NCBI GenBank assembly: GCA_020637335.1
Contig: JACJWC010000025.1
Span: forward strand, 1-27,977
Direction of reading: 5' to 3'
DNA from: Acidobacteriota bacterium
Lineage (GTDB): Bacteria; Acidobacteriota; Holophagae; Acanthopleuribacterales; Acanthopleuribacteraceae
Length of the DNA: 27,977 nt
The notes beneath the pieces were generated by a model. That model saw nothing but the letters and a program-made list of their open reading frames with translations, searched no databases and was not told where the DNA came from. Below are positions 7,577-18,800 of the stretch, in pieces. Within the stretch, counting starts at the first letter, position 1. Every line of letters starts with the position of its first letter. A program made the position numbers and the translations under genes.

Positions 7577-8713
7577 TTAACCCAGGAGTTCTTCTGCCGT
7601 TTCGCGCAGGAAAGGGAAGTGCTCCGCCGGTAAATACGCGGCCAATTCGTTTAAACGTTGACCCAATTGCCGCGTATTTTCTGCCACTAAATTGAAATGA
7701 CCTAATTTGCGTTTCGGTTTAAGCGCTTTCTCATACCAATGCAAGGAACAACCCGGCACGCGCAACATGTTCCAGTTGGGCGGGACATACCCAATGATGT
7801 TGATCATGGCGGTAGGGCAGGTAAGATGCGTATCACCCAAAGGCAGACCGCATACAGCGCGGATGTGGTTTTCGAATTGGCTGGTGCGACTGCCGCGCTG
7901 GCTCCAATGCCCGGAATTGTGCACTCTTGGTGCCAATTCATTGACCCACAGTTGGCCATTAACCTTAAAAAATTCGATGGCCATAATGCCGCAAAAATCC
8001 AGTTCTGTTGTCAGGCGATGAAATGCGGATTCGGCCTGTTCTTGCAGTTTGGGCGTCAAGCCACGGGCCGGGGCGAGTGATAAACGCAGTTGCCCTTCAA
8101 AATGCAAGTTCTCGGTGATGGGATAAATTGCCGTAGCCCCGCTTCGGTCACGTGCACCAACCACGCTGACTTCGCGTTCAAAGGCCACAAACTGTTCTGC
8201 AATCAAGGGATTGGCTGCTAAATCCAGCTTGTGCAAGGTCTGACTAAGTTCTGCCAACTGATCGGGTGATTTGAGCCGCCACTGGCCATAACCATCGTAT
8301 CCGTCGCGGCAGGATTTAAGCACCAAGGGATAACCGAGCTGTTCGGCTGCTGGCACCATTTGGCCCACATCCTCAATGAACCGCCAAGGGCTGGTCGGGA
8401 TTCCAAGCCGATCCAACAGCGATTTTTCTTCCAGGCGATCTGCACCCGACCGAACAGCGATGCGATTGGGCAGAAGTTTTCCTGTCTCTTCTGCCTGCTC
8501 CAACAGAGGCCTGGCGATGTGTTCAAATTCGACGCTAATTAAATCGGCCTGTTGCATGGCTTGGTAAATCGATTCGGGTTGAACCTGAAACGTAACGGGA
8601 TCCACCACCTCGTGGGCGCGCACATCCACAGCCAAGACCCGGATCCCGAGTGGGGCTGCAGCCAAGCTGAGCATGCGGGCCAATTGACCTGATCCGAGGA
8701 TAAGGACTTTCAT
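7577..8713 (-). CDS. purK: 5-(carboxyamino)imidazole ribonucleotide synthase (PurK)
   Basis: Uses ATP and bicarbonate to carboxylate 5-aminoimidazole ribonucleotide to N5-CAIR in de novo purine synthesis. The 378-residue protein is an ATP-grasp enzyme of normal length. It begins with the Rossmann-like M-K-V-L-I-L-G-S-G-Q-L-A-R-M and has V-L-K-S-C-R-D-G-Y-D-G-Y-G-Q in the ATP-grasp core, E-Q-F-V-A-F-E-R-E-V-S-V, and the metal/active-site run N-E-L-A-P-R-V-H-N-S-G-H. The C-terminal G-H-F-N-L-V matches the family's usual K-x-G-H segment. The start is three bases after the purE stop with only a weak GG-rich ribosome site, so coupled translation is likely. Confidence 0.96.
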   Translation of the reverse strand: MKVLILGSGQLARMLSLAAAPLGIRVLAVDVRAHEVVDPVTFQVQPESIYQAMQQADLISVEFEHIARPLLEQAEETGKLLPNRIAVRSGADRLEEKSLLDRLGIPTSPWRFIEDVGQMVPAAEQLGYPLVLKSCRDGYDGYGQWRLKSPDQLAELSQTLHKLDLAANPLIAEQFVAFEREVSVVGARDRSGATAIYPITENLHFEGQLRLSLAPARGLTPKLQEQAESAFHRLTTELDFCGIMAIEFFKVNGQLWVNELAPRVHNSGHWSQRGSRTSQFENHIRAVCGLPLGDTHLTCPTAMINIIGYVPPNWNMLRVPGCSLHWYEKALKPKRKLGHFNLVAENTRQLGQRLNELAAYLPAEHFPFLRETAEELLG

Positions 8714-8716
8714 GGC

Positions 8717-9205
8717 TCAAGCCTGACCTGGAATGGGTTTGTCGAGTACTGCTTGGGTCTGTTCCGCCCGAAACTTACGGATTTTTTCGGCGACTGCGGG
8801 ATCGCTCAAGGCAATGATTTGCGCGGCCAACAAGCCCGCATTGGCGGCGCCCGCCTCACCAATCGCCAGTGTCCCCACAGCGATGCCTTTCGGCATTTGC
8901 ACAATAGAGAGCAGGGAATCGAGCCCGTTCAACTGGCTTGACCGGACCGGAACACCGAGTACCGGTAATTCGGTATGGGCGGCCAACATGCCGGGCAAAT
9001 GGGCCGCGCCGCCCGCGCCCGCGATGATGACCTGAAACCCGTTTTGGGCAGCCGAATCGGCAAATTCAGCCAGAAGGTGGGGTGTGCGATGGGCAGAAAC
9101 CACACGTGCCTCATAGGAAACCCCAAGTCGTTCGAGCATATCTGTCGCCAACTTCATTGTCGGCCAGTCCGATTGGGAGCCCATCAAAACCGCAACTTTC
9201 GCCAA
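8717..9205 (-). CDS. purE: N5-CAIR mutase (PurE, class I), TTG start
   Basis: Rearranges N5-CAIR to 4-carboxy-AIR, the step after PurK. Key motifs in the 162-residue product are G-S-Q-S-D-W at the N-terminus, S-A-H-R-T-P with the catalytic histidine, G-A-G-G-A-A-H-L-P-G-M, and G-V-P-V. This is the class I pattern that works with PurK, consistent with the adjacent purK. The start is TTG at 9203-9205: GAGGAGG (9211-9217 on the minus strand) lies five bases before it, and the product then begins two residues before the conserved V-A-V-L-M-G-S. A longer frame to TTG at 9241 would include the ribosome site itself and has no homology support. Confidence 0.94.
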   Translation of the reverse strand: MAKVAVLMGSQSDWPTMKLATDMLERLGVSYEARVVSAHRTPHLLAEFADSAAQNGFQVIIAGAGGAAHLPGMLAAHTELPVLGVPVRSSQLNGLDSLLSIVQMPKGIAVGTLAIGEAGAANAGLLAAQIIALSDPAVAEKIRKFRAEQTQAVLDKPIPGQA

Positions 9206-9325
9206 ACCCGCCTCCTCAGGACCACGACCAGGTCCGCCCAAAAATTACCACGACCCAGCCCCAAACCCCAAGCCTCCCCGATGTCCGCGCCCCCAACAAA
9301 GCGGCCAGGAAAAAATTTCCTTTTG

Positions 9326-9390
9326 TGCTTTCGTGTTTTCGTGTGCGATCAAATGTCTTACTCACACGAAGTCGCTAAGCCACTTAGGGA
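9326..9390. repeat. Pair of dyads resembling a dispersed palindromic repeat
   Basis: TTCGTGTG (9338-9345) is the exact reverse complement of CACACGAA (9363-9370). Right after it CTAAG (9375-9379) pairs with CTTAG (9383-9387) over CCA. The left arm is preceded by a partly repeated TTTCGTG sequence. Wording of the type cacgaag-cgctaag recurs, from memory, in intergenic repeats of several environmental bacteria. Membership of such a family cannot be shown from one copy. Confidence 0.35.
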
Positions 9391-9488
9391 TTTTCAGTCT
9401 ACTTTTAGTTCACCAACCCATTGCCGGCATTCCTTTGTCGCATATTTGGGTTTCCCTGTGAAATAAATCAATGCATAACCCCTTTTTT

Positions 9489-9517
9489 TTGAGCATGTTA
9501 AACATGTTTTATACTAT
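9489..9517 (+). promoter_or_regulatory. Candidate promoter with overlapping dyad upstream of the giant gene
   Basis: TATACT at 9512-9517 is a good -10 box; TTTTGA at 9489-9494 is a weak -35 at 17 bases. Between them CATGTT (9496-9501) and AACATG (9503-9508) form a perfect 6-bp dyad centred on one A. This is the right place for an operator. The implied untranslated leader would be about 330 bases. Confidence 0.35.
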
Positions 9518-9709
9518 GTTTTGAAGTTGAAATTTAGTATTTTTGGTTTTTTTTGTTGATTTGGTTCTGGCCTTGGCCTGTTCCGAGCAGAGGGCCAGGT
9601 TTTTCAAGGGGTTTGTCAAGCTTTTGGCTGAAAATTTTTCTGATTTGACATCTGGATCGCGTTTTTTGGTGTGATTGTCGATTTATTGCAAATTTTCCTG
9701 TTTTTCATC

Positions 9710-9737
9710 TTGCACAAATGTGCTCTGGCATGATAAA
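9710..9737 (+). promoter_or_regulatory. Second candidate promoter upstream of the giant gene
   Basis: TTGCAC (9710-9715) and GATAAA (9732-9737) are 16 bases apart. A GCACA/TGTGC dyad (9712-9723) overlaps the -35. The match is moderate. It would give a leader of about 110 bases, shorter than that of the 9489-9517 candidate. Confidence 0.25.
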
Positions 9738-9855
9738 ACCCTGGCCATAATTTTTGAAAAGTGAAGTGTTTCATTCCCTTTGGTTGGGAAGGGGCTTCTT
9801 TTTCTCTTTTTTTGGGTTTGCGGTTAAAAAACCGAGACGGCTTGGGCGGTGCCAC

Positions 9856-12800
9856 ATGAGTCTTTTGTTATGGTGTTCGTTTCTTCTTTTTCAAGAAGGA
9901 ACCGATAACCAGCGAATTCTTGCGGAATCCGTTTTTGAGGTCAAACGGTTTGGTTTGGTTCTGGAAGATCCCGAAGCTATTGCCCTTTTGGGTTATGCGG
10001 AAGAACCCTTGGTCTTTCATCTGGCTTATGATGGTGCGCTCACGCCCGATATGCGCCTTCAAGCCGCGGTGGTTGGGCCCGGTATTTCAACACCTATCAC
10101 CATTAACCAGCCGGCCGAACCGCTTCAAATTGCCATTGATCGCCATGTCTTTACCCAGGTCGGAACCTTCCGCCTGGTCAATGTTCGTTTGACGGCCAAT
10201 AACCAAACCTTGGAACTGGCCACGCCCAGCGATGCCCAAATTACGGTCGTGGACGATTTATTTGTCAGCCAGGTGGAAGTTCGCGAAATTAGCCAGCAGG
10301 AACTGATTGAAAAAGGTTACCTGTTCAAAAAAACCGATTTTCATGCGGTCAATTTCAATTTGTCCCTGGTTCTGGGTTCAAAAAAGGAGACGGTTTCGAT
10401 TGACGCCCTTTTTCCGCGCACGGAAGAGGGCGCCTTTAAACCCGTCATCATCCAGGATCCATTTAAACCCTTTGTCAAACCGGTGTTCTTTAATTTTGGT
10501 TACAAAACGGATGATCCCTGGTCGCCACGCGAAAAACCGGGCGCCAATTATCGACCCGATGGCATATTGCTCATTCCCGGCAATATCAATTTCCTGAAAA
10601 GCCATTTTTCGGTTACGGCCTTGCTGCTGAATACGGCGCCGGACGCCTTAAATGTGCGCATGGAACGACTTCGCGCCCGCTTAGTCTTGCCGGAGGCCGG
10701 TCCGGCGGGTTTGCCCGTCACCACCAACCAGGAGTTGCGTCAGGACATGCACCATCCCGGTGCAGATGGTCAATTGGGTACAGCGGACGATCGCTCCGCC
10801 ATTTATTCCGGCGAAAAGGCCTCCTCCGAATTCATTGTGATTGGCAATCTGGAGGGCGCATATCCGATTGAAGTGGAAATTACCGGCGATATGGTTTTGC
10901 CCCAGGGCATTGAGAAGATTCAGTCCAACTCTCAAGGCATGGTCTATGTCAAGGGCCAGGACTATTCGGTCGTGTTTGAGCATCCGGATGCGGTCGAGGA
11001 AAACGAACCCTACGACTTGGTCATGTACTTGCGCAACACGGGACCCAGCCTCTTGGAGGGCGCCGTCCAGTTGGATCCGTTTAAGCTGGTCGGCACGCGT
11101 TTGGCGGCGGGTCAGGACCCACAATTGGCGTTTTCGGTTGGACCGGAAGGCGAGCAGGCCTTGGTCTGGCACATGGTGGCGACAACCAGCGGTAAGGTTT
11201 TAACGACTTATTTTAAAGGGGATGGGGTCGCGGGCATCCAGTTACGGGTAGCGGTGGGCGCGTCCGGCGAATCGATTAGCCCGGTGGTGTTCAGCTATCC
11301 GCCTCAATTCTATTTATTGCCTGCCAGCCTGACACCGGATCTCAAGTTTTGGGTCAAAAAAAGCATTGACTTCAGCCAAACCCCGCCAGCCAAGTTACCT
11401 TCAGAACTATTACCAATTAGTGCTTCTGTGCCCCGTGAGCTCAATCGTCAGATGGCTCGAATCGGCCAATCCGTGAGCTGGGGTTTACCGCAGGATGTTG
11501 CGTTATTCCAATTATTTGAGTTGTGGTTGGGCGGGAAAGACGCCTATTTGCCCCTGGACCAATTGCGCCGGTTTTACGAACAGTCCAATGGTCTTGGTGG
11601 CGCCTGGTCTTCGGAAATGTCGAGTGTGTTTGCCAACCAGAATCCGGACCAATGGTTGACCCGGTTGGCCCAAAACTTTTCGGGTTGTCCGCAATCGGTG
11701 GGTTTTGCCGTTCAAGCGGATCAATCGATTTCACTGACAATTCGCGATGCCGAAGGCCGAACCCATGACAGTAACGGATCCCGGCAAATCCCTTTCTCCA
11801 GCCTGTTGGACCTGGGCAATAACCGTTACTTTTTTTGGTCGGCGCACATGGATGCGACGCCCATCATCCAAATCGAGAGCCAGAGCCCAGCAACCCTACA
11901 AATCGCCTCCGTTTTTCCCGACACCAATCTGAATTGCGTGCTGGCCAAAACCAACTTGGCCGCGGTCCAATCGGTGAGTTTGGGTTTGAACCCGGACTCG
12001 CGTACTTTGACGGTTCAGATGCCGCGTCAACCCGCCCAATCGGTTCAAGCCTCTGCAATTGCACCTTTGCCGTTTGCCCTTTCCTCCGTCCGTCAGGTCG
12101 ATCCCAAACTGGATAAAAATGCCGATGCGTTTGGACGCACCTTATTGTTTCAGTTCAGTGCCCCATTGGATTTGAGCTCGCTGGATCCGATTGAGGATCA
12201 CATTCGCATTAATGGAAAACCAGCTACCGATGCGGTTCTTCAGGCCGATGGCCGCAACTTGTTTGTCAGTTCACGCACTCCGCTTGGGCCGTACCGGCCG
12301 ATCCATTTTGAATTGATTGGGGCCCGCGATCTGCACGGTCAAAGCCTGGGCACTTTAAATGGCAACTTTGACGGGTCGAGTTGGTTTATAGGCGTAACGA
12401 TTCAGGGTCGGGTCGTCGACCAGCAAAAAGATGTAAGCGGCGGCCAAGTCTTTTTGATGGTGCGCAAGTCAGATGGCCCAACGAGTGAATTCCCGATCTA
12501 CCAGACGGAAACGCTGAGCTCTGATGGCACCTTCTCCATGGATTTTGCGCCACTCTTGACCAACTCGGAGGAGGGCGATGCCCTCTTTTCAACCGCCTTG
12601 AAAATTGGCGTTTTGCTGCCCGATGGCCGTTACAAGGAACAAATCTTTTCGCCTCAGGGCGCTGGTCAAAATTTGCTGGCCGAATTTTCCTTCAATTTTG
12701 AAGGTGAAGTGACCGGAACTGTTTTTGCCGAAGGGCAACCTGTTCCATTTGCGGAAGTGTTTCTCAAACACAATAACAATCCCTTGGCCAATGAAATTGT

Positions 12801-15800
12801 TCAGGCCAATGCGGAAGGTGTGTTCCGTTTTCGTAATGTGGAAGTCGGTCCGATTAGCCTGAAGGCCAGCGCCAATGGCGTTTTTGCGTACGGCAACGGC
12901 TACCTGACCTCGGGTAACAGTCCGCTTCAGATCGATTTATTCACTTCAACCGAAACGGGCGGAATTTCCGGTCACATTATGATCGAAACGGAGAGCGAAA
13001 CCTTACCGGTAGTGGGCGCGATTGTTGGCTTTGCGCGTTTTGGTGACCAAGTTCAGTACATGCAGCCGTTTGGCATTTTGGTGCCGTTTCAGGTTTACGG
13101 ATTCGTCGGCGATGATGGCGGATTCAGTCTGGAAGGCGTTCCCGCGGGTTCCGGCCAGTTGTTTGTTGTGCATCCCATTACCGGCGCCAAGTTCTGGGAC
13201 ATCGCTGTGGTGGCGAACGATACGATTACGTTCGATTACACCTTCCCTTATGCAGTACCACCGGTCATGAATGGGGTAGTGCGCGGGCGTGTGACACGAT
13301 CCGGAACCCCGCAGAAAGGGGTTGTGGTCTCTGGTCCGATGGGCATCGGCACGACCACCGATAGCAATGGCCGTTATGAATTGGCTGGCCTACCCGTCGA
13401 TAGACCGATCGGCTTGGGCTTTTACCAAAAAACCACGTCATTAGGTGGCTTGAGTTTCACGATTCCTTCAGCATCGCCATTGTTAACCGGCATGGACCTG
13501 ATCCTGGCCGAATCGGTCCACATCTACGGCACGCTATTGGACCACGAAGGGAATGGTGTTCCGTTTACGCCGATCTACAAATCGGATCCTTGGAATGAAG
13601 TGCGCTTGCGACCGGTAACCGAAACCAATTCACGCGGGGAATTTGAAATTGAAGAGTTTGAGCTCAATAAAAACCATACCTATTCAGCAGCCGTTGCGCC
13701 CAATATTGCATCCGCGCAAGTGTCGGTAAATTCGGACGATATTTTCGGCTTTATCCTGCAGGAACGCGGAACGGCCGATTTGCGTGTGCGTTTAGTCGAT
13801 TTTCAGGGCAATCCGCAAATTGGCTATGTCGTCCTGGAAAGCGATGTTCCGGTATTTGCACCTGACAGTTATGGCCAAGCCGGCCATTCGATAAGCCATC
13901 AAGGCCTGACCCAGGCCGATGGTTGGATCAGCTTAAAAAACATCAATGCTGGCACCATTCAGGTGCACGGCATCCATCCCCAATTCGGTGAAACCCAGGT
14001 ACTTGAGCGCATCCTTGTACCGCAACCCGAAGGTGCGCCAGCCGAGGAAATAACTTTGGCGTTTGCTGGGACCGAGACAGCCAACCTGTTTGGAACGGTT
14101 TACGATCCTTCCGGAAATCCGGTTGGCCAAGGCGTGTGGGTCCAGGCCCAGGTCAATGGCATTAGCGCCAAAGCTTTGACCAGTCCGACCGGCCAATATG
14201 CGTTTGAGAGTCTGGTCAGTGGTAACCTCAACCAAACAGTTCACCTCAATGTATTCGATCCTATTTCCGGCGCTTTTCAATGGGCCAGCGTGTCGCTCAA
14301 CGAAGGGTTGAATTTCCGCGAAGATGTTTACCTGCAAGGTGTTGGCGATGTTCAAGTGCGCATCGAAGACCATGAGGGTGCTGCCGTCGATTATGCCGCG
14401 ATTACGATTGAATACAGCGCTATGGACAGCGTTCCGCCCGAACCACCAGCGACCCAGGGCGAAATCATGCGGGTTCGTCGGACGGTCATCCAACAAATCA
14501 CCCCGTCTCAGCAATCCGTTTTATTTGAGAACCTGCCGGCTGGGCTCTTAACCATCCGCGCCAACGCCGGCAACGGTCTGGTTGGTTTGCGCGAAGTGGC
14601 CCTACCGCACGGTGCCGATCCGCTTGATGTCCTCGTGCGCCTGGAAGCGGGCTCTTCAATTTCCGGAATTTTTGTGGATGGCAGCCAAATGCCCATTCCC
14701 AATGCAGAGATCCAACTCAAACAAAACGGTTCTGTCTTAAGCCAGATCCTCAGCAGCGCTCTCGGCGGTGCAGAGGGGACATTCCTGTTTGAAAATTGGC
14801 CTATGCGCACCTATCAACTCAAAGGGACTGATCCCAGTTCGGCCCGCATTGCCCAGGCTGAAGTAACCACCTCGCCCTTCCAACCCAATCCCCATGTGGT
14901 CCTGAGCTTGGACCCGCTGGGACATGTGCGTGGCATTGTCTACAACGAGGATCTGCCTTTGGAAGGTGCGCGGGTCACGATTCGCGGTCGCCAAATCGAG
15001 TGGGTCACAGGAACCGATCCCAGTGGGGCATATTCCTTCCGCAACTTGCCGCTTGGCACCTACACCGTTCACGCCAGCAAAAATGGCTTGTTACCGGAAG
15101 CCGAAAGTCAGATTACGGTTCAGGAGCCCGATGCGGACCATATTCTCGACCTCTACATGGAGCCGACCAAATCGCTGCGGGTCACGATTTTGGATGCCTA
15201 TGGTCAACCTGCACCCGGCGCCGAAGTTAACGTCTACAAAGGCTCCAATCAGATCCTGGTTTATGGCGATACCCGTTACGCCGATGCCGATGGCCGGGTC
15301 GTTTTCCCCAATTTGGTTGCCGATACCTACCAGGTGCGCGCGCGTGATTACAGCGAAGACCTTGAAGTTCTGAAAAACGTGACGATTGGGCCCTTTGACC
15401 CCGATCCTTTGGATACCAGCTTGCAGTTTCCGGGTTTTGGCGAAGTTTTTGGTACGGTTCGATTCGAATCGGGCGAAATTCCTGATCACAACTTAACCGT
15501 TCAAATTGAAGTGGGTTACCGCAATACAATCAGTATTTCGACCAATAATCTGGGCCAATTCCACGCCATTCGCATTCCCATCCAGCGCAGCGTGCCGGTC
15601 CGCGTCTACGATCCTGATAGTCGCGGAACCGCCCAGGAAACGATTTTCCTGGACAATCCGGGCCAGAGCCTGGAAATCAACCTGACCTTGCTCAACACCA
15701 CGTATGTCACCGGGCACATCGAACTGGCCGATGGCAGTCCCGCCTCCTACGCCGAAGTTCGCTTAACTCAACCATTTGCGCTCGTGACCCAGGCCAATTA

Positions 15801-18800
15801 CCTGGGCGAGTACTTGCTTGAACCCGTGCCCACTGGCCCGTTCACCATTCAAGTTCGCGATCCAGAAACGAGCCGTTCCATCGCTCAGGCTGGTGAGATC
15901 CTCAATGATGCCAACGGTTTCCCCATACCGGGCGAACTGGATTTCACCTTCGGAGGTGTTGCCGACATTACTGGTTTTGCGACCTTGTCCGATGGCGAGC
16001 CCGTTCGTTTTGGCGATGTGTTCCTGGAACCCCAAGTTGGCGGTTCCACCTTGCGCGTCCCGCTGCAGGGCGATGGTCGGTACCTGTTCCAATACGTTCC
16101 GCTCGGGCCTTACCGCATTCGCGCTTACGACCGCTACTTGGATGTTTATCGCACTTGGGAAACGGTTTTCATCAGCGATGATGGCGTTACCGTGAACAAG
16201 GATTTACCCTTCGCCAACAGCTATAACTTGTCCGGTATCGTTACCCTGGCCGATGGCGTGAGTCCGGCCTTTAACGGAACTGTCGAGTTGTGGAAGGTCT
16301 CTACCCAAGGTCGATTGATTCTGGTTTATCACAGCGCCATCGACGATTTGGGCCATTACCTGATCAACCACATTTATCCCGGTGACTACACGCTTAAAGC
16401 CTACGATGAATTCCAAAACGCAACTGTGAGTCTAGCCTTCACTATGCTGACCAGCGATGCCACCCAAGATCTGCAATTGGTTGAAAGTGCGGCACTGGTC
16501 GGATCAATTTCAGACGGAACTGCACCTTTTACCTCCGGAACCATTGCGGTTACTCAGAATGGTGCGACCATCCAACACACCCTGAATTCCTCCGGCCAAT
16601 TTGTCTTTGAAGGCCTGGTTCCAGGCCCCTGCTCGATCCACGCGGTGGTTGCGCAAGGCTGGTATGAGGTCGACCAGTCCATCACCCTGGTGGGCGGCTC
16701 CAACAGCATCCAATTGATGAGCGAACCGACCTTAAACGTTTTAGGCCAGGCCTACATGGTTCGCGTTCCGGTTGCCAAGCCGCAGGTTCGCTTCTTTCAT
16801 AACCAGAAATGGCGAACGGTCAGCACCAACGCTTCCGGTGACTTTGTTTTGGATCGCGCACCCCACAATACGGATCTTTTGTTGGAAGTGGCCTACGGCT
16901 CGAAAATACGTCAGTGGACGGTTTCGACAGCGGATCAGGATCTGACGGTCGGTCCTTTTGTGCTCGATTTAACCCCGCCCGAAATTCTTTTTGACCAGGA
17001 CGACATGACTGTCACCACCTGGCCGTTCCCATTGAATATTAGCATCAGTGAACCCGATGCAGGCTCTGCAAATGACCCCAGCACGACCCAGATTTGGGTC
17101 AATCAGATCGATATGACTGCGTTTTTCAATGTTGATGCCAATGGCCTTACCGCAGATTGGCAGGCCTTTCCACCCGGATTCGTGTTTGGCCCCAATGCCA
17201 TTACCGTCTCAAGTCGCAACGATTCAGGTGCGCAGGCAACCGCTCAATTCAACTTGAATGTGGCGGTTTCAGAAATTGGCCTGTGGCTTTCTTTAAATGA
17301 AAACGGATCACCTGTTGGGGGCACTTTCAGCCTGGATGGATCCGCCGTCAATTCCATTGGCGAACAAGGGCTGTTAATTCCCGGCCTTGTACCCGGAACC
17401 CATGCGCTCAAAGCCTGGTCGGGTGTTTTGGGTCATCGCGACGCCCTGGTCTTGGGTGCCTTGCCATCTCATGGGGTGGCCGTTCCGGTGGGTCCAACGG
17501 GATCTTACAGCGGCATGGTTCTCGACCCGGATGGACTGCCTGTTTCGGCGGCCATTCTTCAGATCGGTCCTTTTTTGGAGACCAGTCAGCCCGATGGCAG
17601 CTACCTCTTTGACCTTTTAGCCTTGCAAAATCATGCGATTGCGGCTCAAAAAGACGATTTACTCGGCTACGTGGAAGCACCGGCTTTGAGCTCCAACGGT
17701 GAAATCCAAAATCTGGACCTGCAGCTTGAGGCCAGCGGTCGCGTTTCCGGTTTGGTCCTGGACGATGATGGTCTCACCCCCATCGAATCGGCCGAAGTCA
17801 GCCTGACAATTCCCGGCAAGAGCAGCTTTTTTGATCGAACTGCGCTTTCTGCCAGCGATGGTTCCTTTCAACTGGACCAAGTCCTTAAAAGCGACGGTCA
17901 ATTGCAGGCCTACGACCCCCTCACTGACCGTTACGGCTACGCCACCACCACCTGGTTGGATGAAACGGAACTGATGGTTAATATTCAGCTTGCCCCTGCC
18001 GGCGACGTGCTTGCCGTCGTCCTGGATGCCGATAACCAACCGCTGACCAATAGCGCATTTGAGATTAGCGGAACGCGCACGGTGAATGGGACCACCGATG
18101 CCAATGGCCAACTCTCCGCGCTTAATTTGCCGTTTGGCAGTTACCATTTGCGGATTGAACGCCAGGACTTGTTCCAGTATTTCGAACTCGATTTCAACTT
18201 GAATCAAGACGCACTTGACTTGGGTAGCCTGACCTTGTTGCGCGATGTGGCGCCACAAATAACGGTCTTTGCTTTGCCGGCCAGCCACGATCCGTTAGCG
18301 CCTTTACCGATCGACCTAGATGCAACCGATGATCGCGGTTTGGTCAGCTGGCAATTGGATCTCAATGGCCTAGTTTTGGGCGGCGATTTGAACGGGACAA
18401 GTGTCCAAGAAACCTTGATGGTCGCCCTGCCGGACCTACCGGTTGGCACCTATCCCTACACCTTCGAAGTGGCCGATGTTTGGGGCCAGACAGCTGTTGA
18501 AAGCGGAAATCTCAACCTGATCCACGATGCGACTGGACCTGTCCTGAGCCAAATCGAACCGGCGGCGGACAGCCATTATTTCGAGTTAAGCCAAGTCATA
18601 ACACGGGTCACGGCAGTGGATGATCAGGGTGTGGATCGGGTGGAGTTTGCCCTGCTGGGCACGGCCACCCAGGGCAGCGATTCGCGCAGCCCTTACACTT
18701 ATGGTTTTTACTTGCCGCAGGTTTCGGTGGCAACCAACTACACCCTGCAAATCACAGCCTACGATCGACGCGGCAATAGCAGTCAGGTCGATGTGAATCT

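Larger units (their letters stand above)
9206..9855. other. 650-base intergenic region between divergent purE and the giant gene
   Basis: I see no credible gene here. The part nearest purE (9206-9300) is C-rich on the plus strand and carries the purE leader with a small GGACC/GGTCC dyad at 9219-9235. The middle (9326-9390) has two inverted repeats. From 9420 onward the plus strand is rich in T runs and holds candidate promoters for the giant gene. A basic 79-codon minus-strand frame (9616-9855) has biased composition and no ribosome site. Confidence 0.6.

Noticed and set aside
9616..9855. 79-codon basic minus-strand frame in the purE/giant-gene gap
   Set aside because: Lys/Pro/Asn-rich because the plus strand is T-rich, lacks a ribosome site, and starts on top of the giant gene's start codon.
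17659..18288. 209-codon minus-strand frame, the longest of many inside the giant gene
   Set aside because: The plus-strand reading shows clear repeats at this place. Long antisense frames are expected opposite a long biased frame, and this one has no repeats or motifs.
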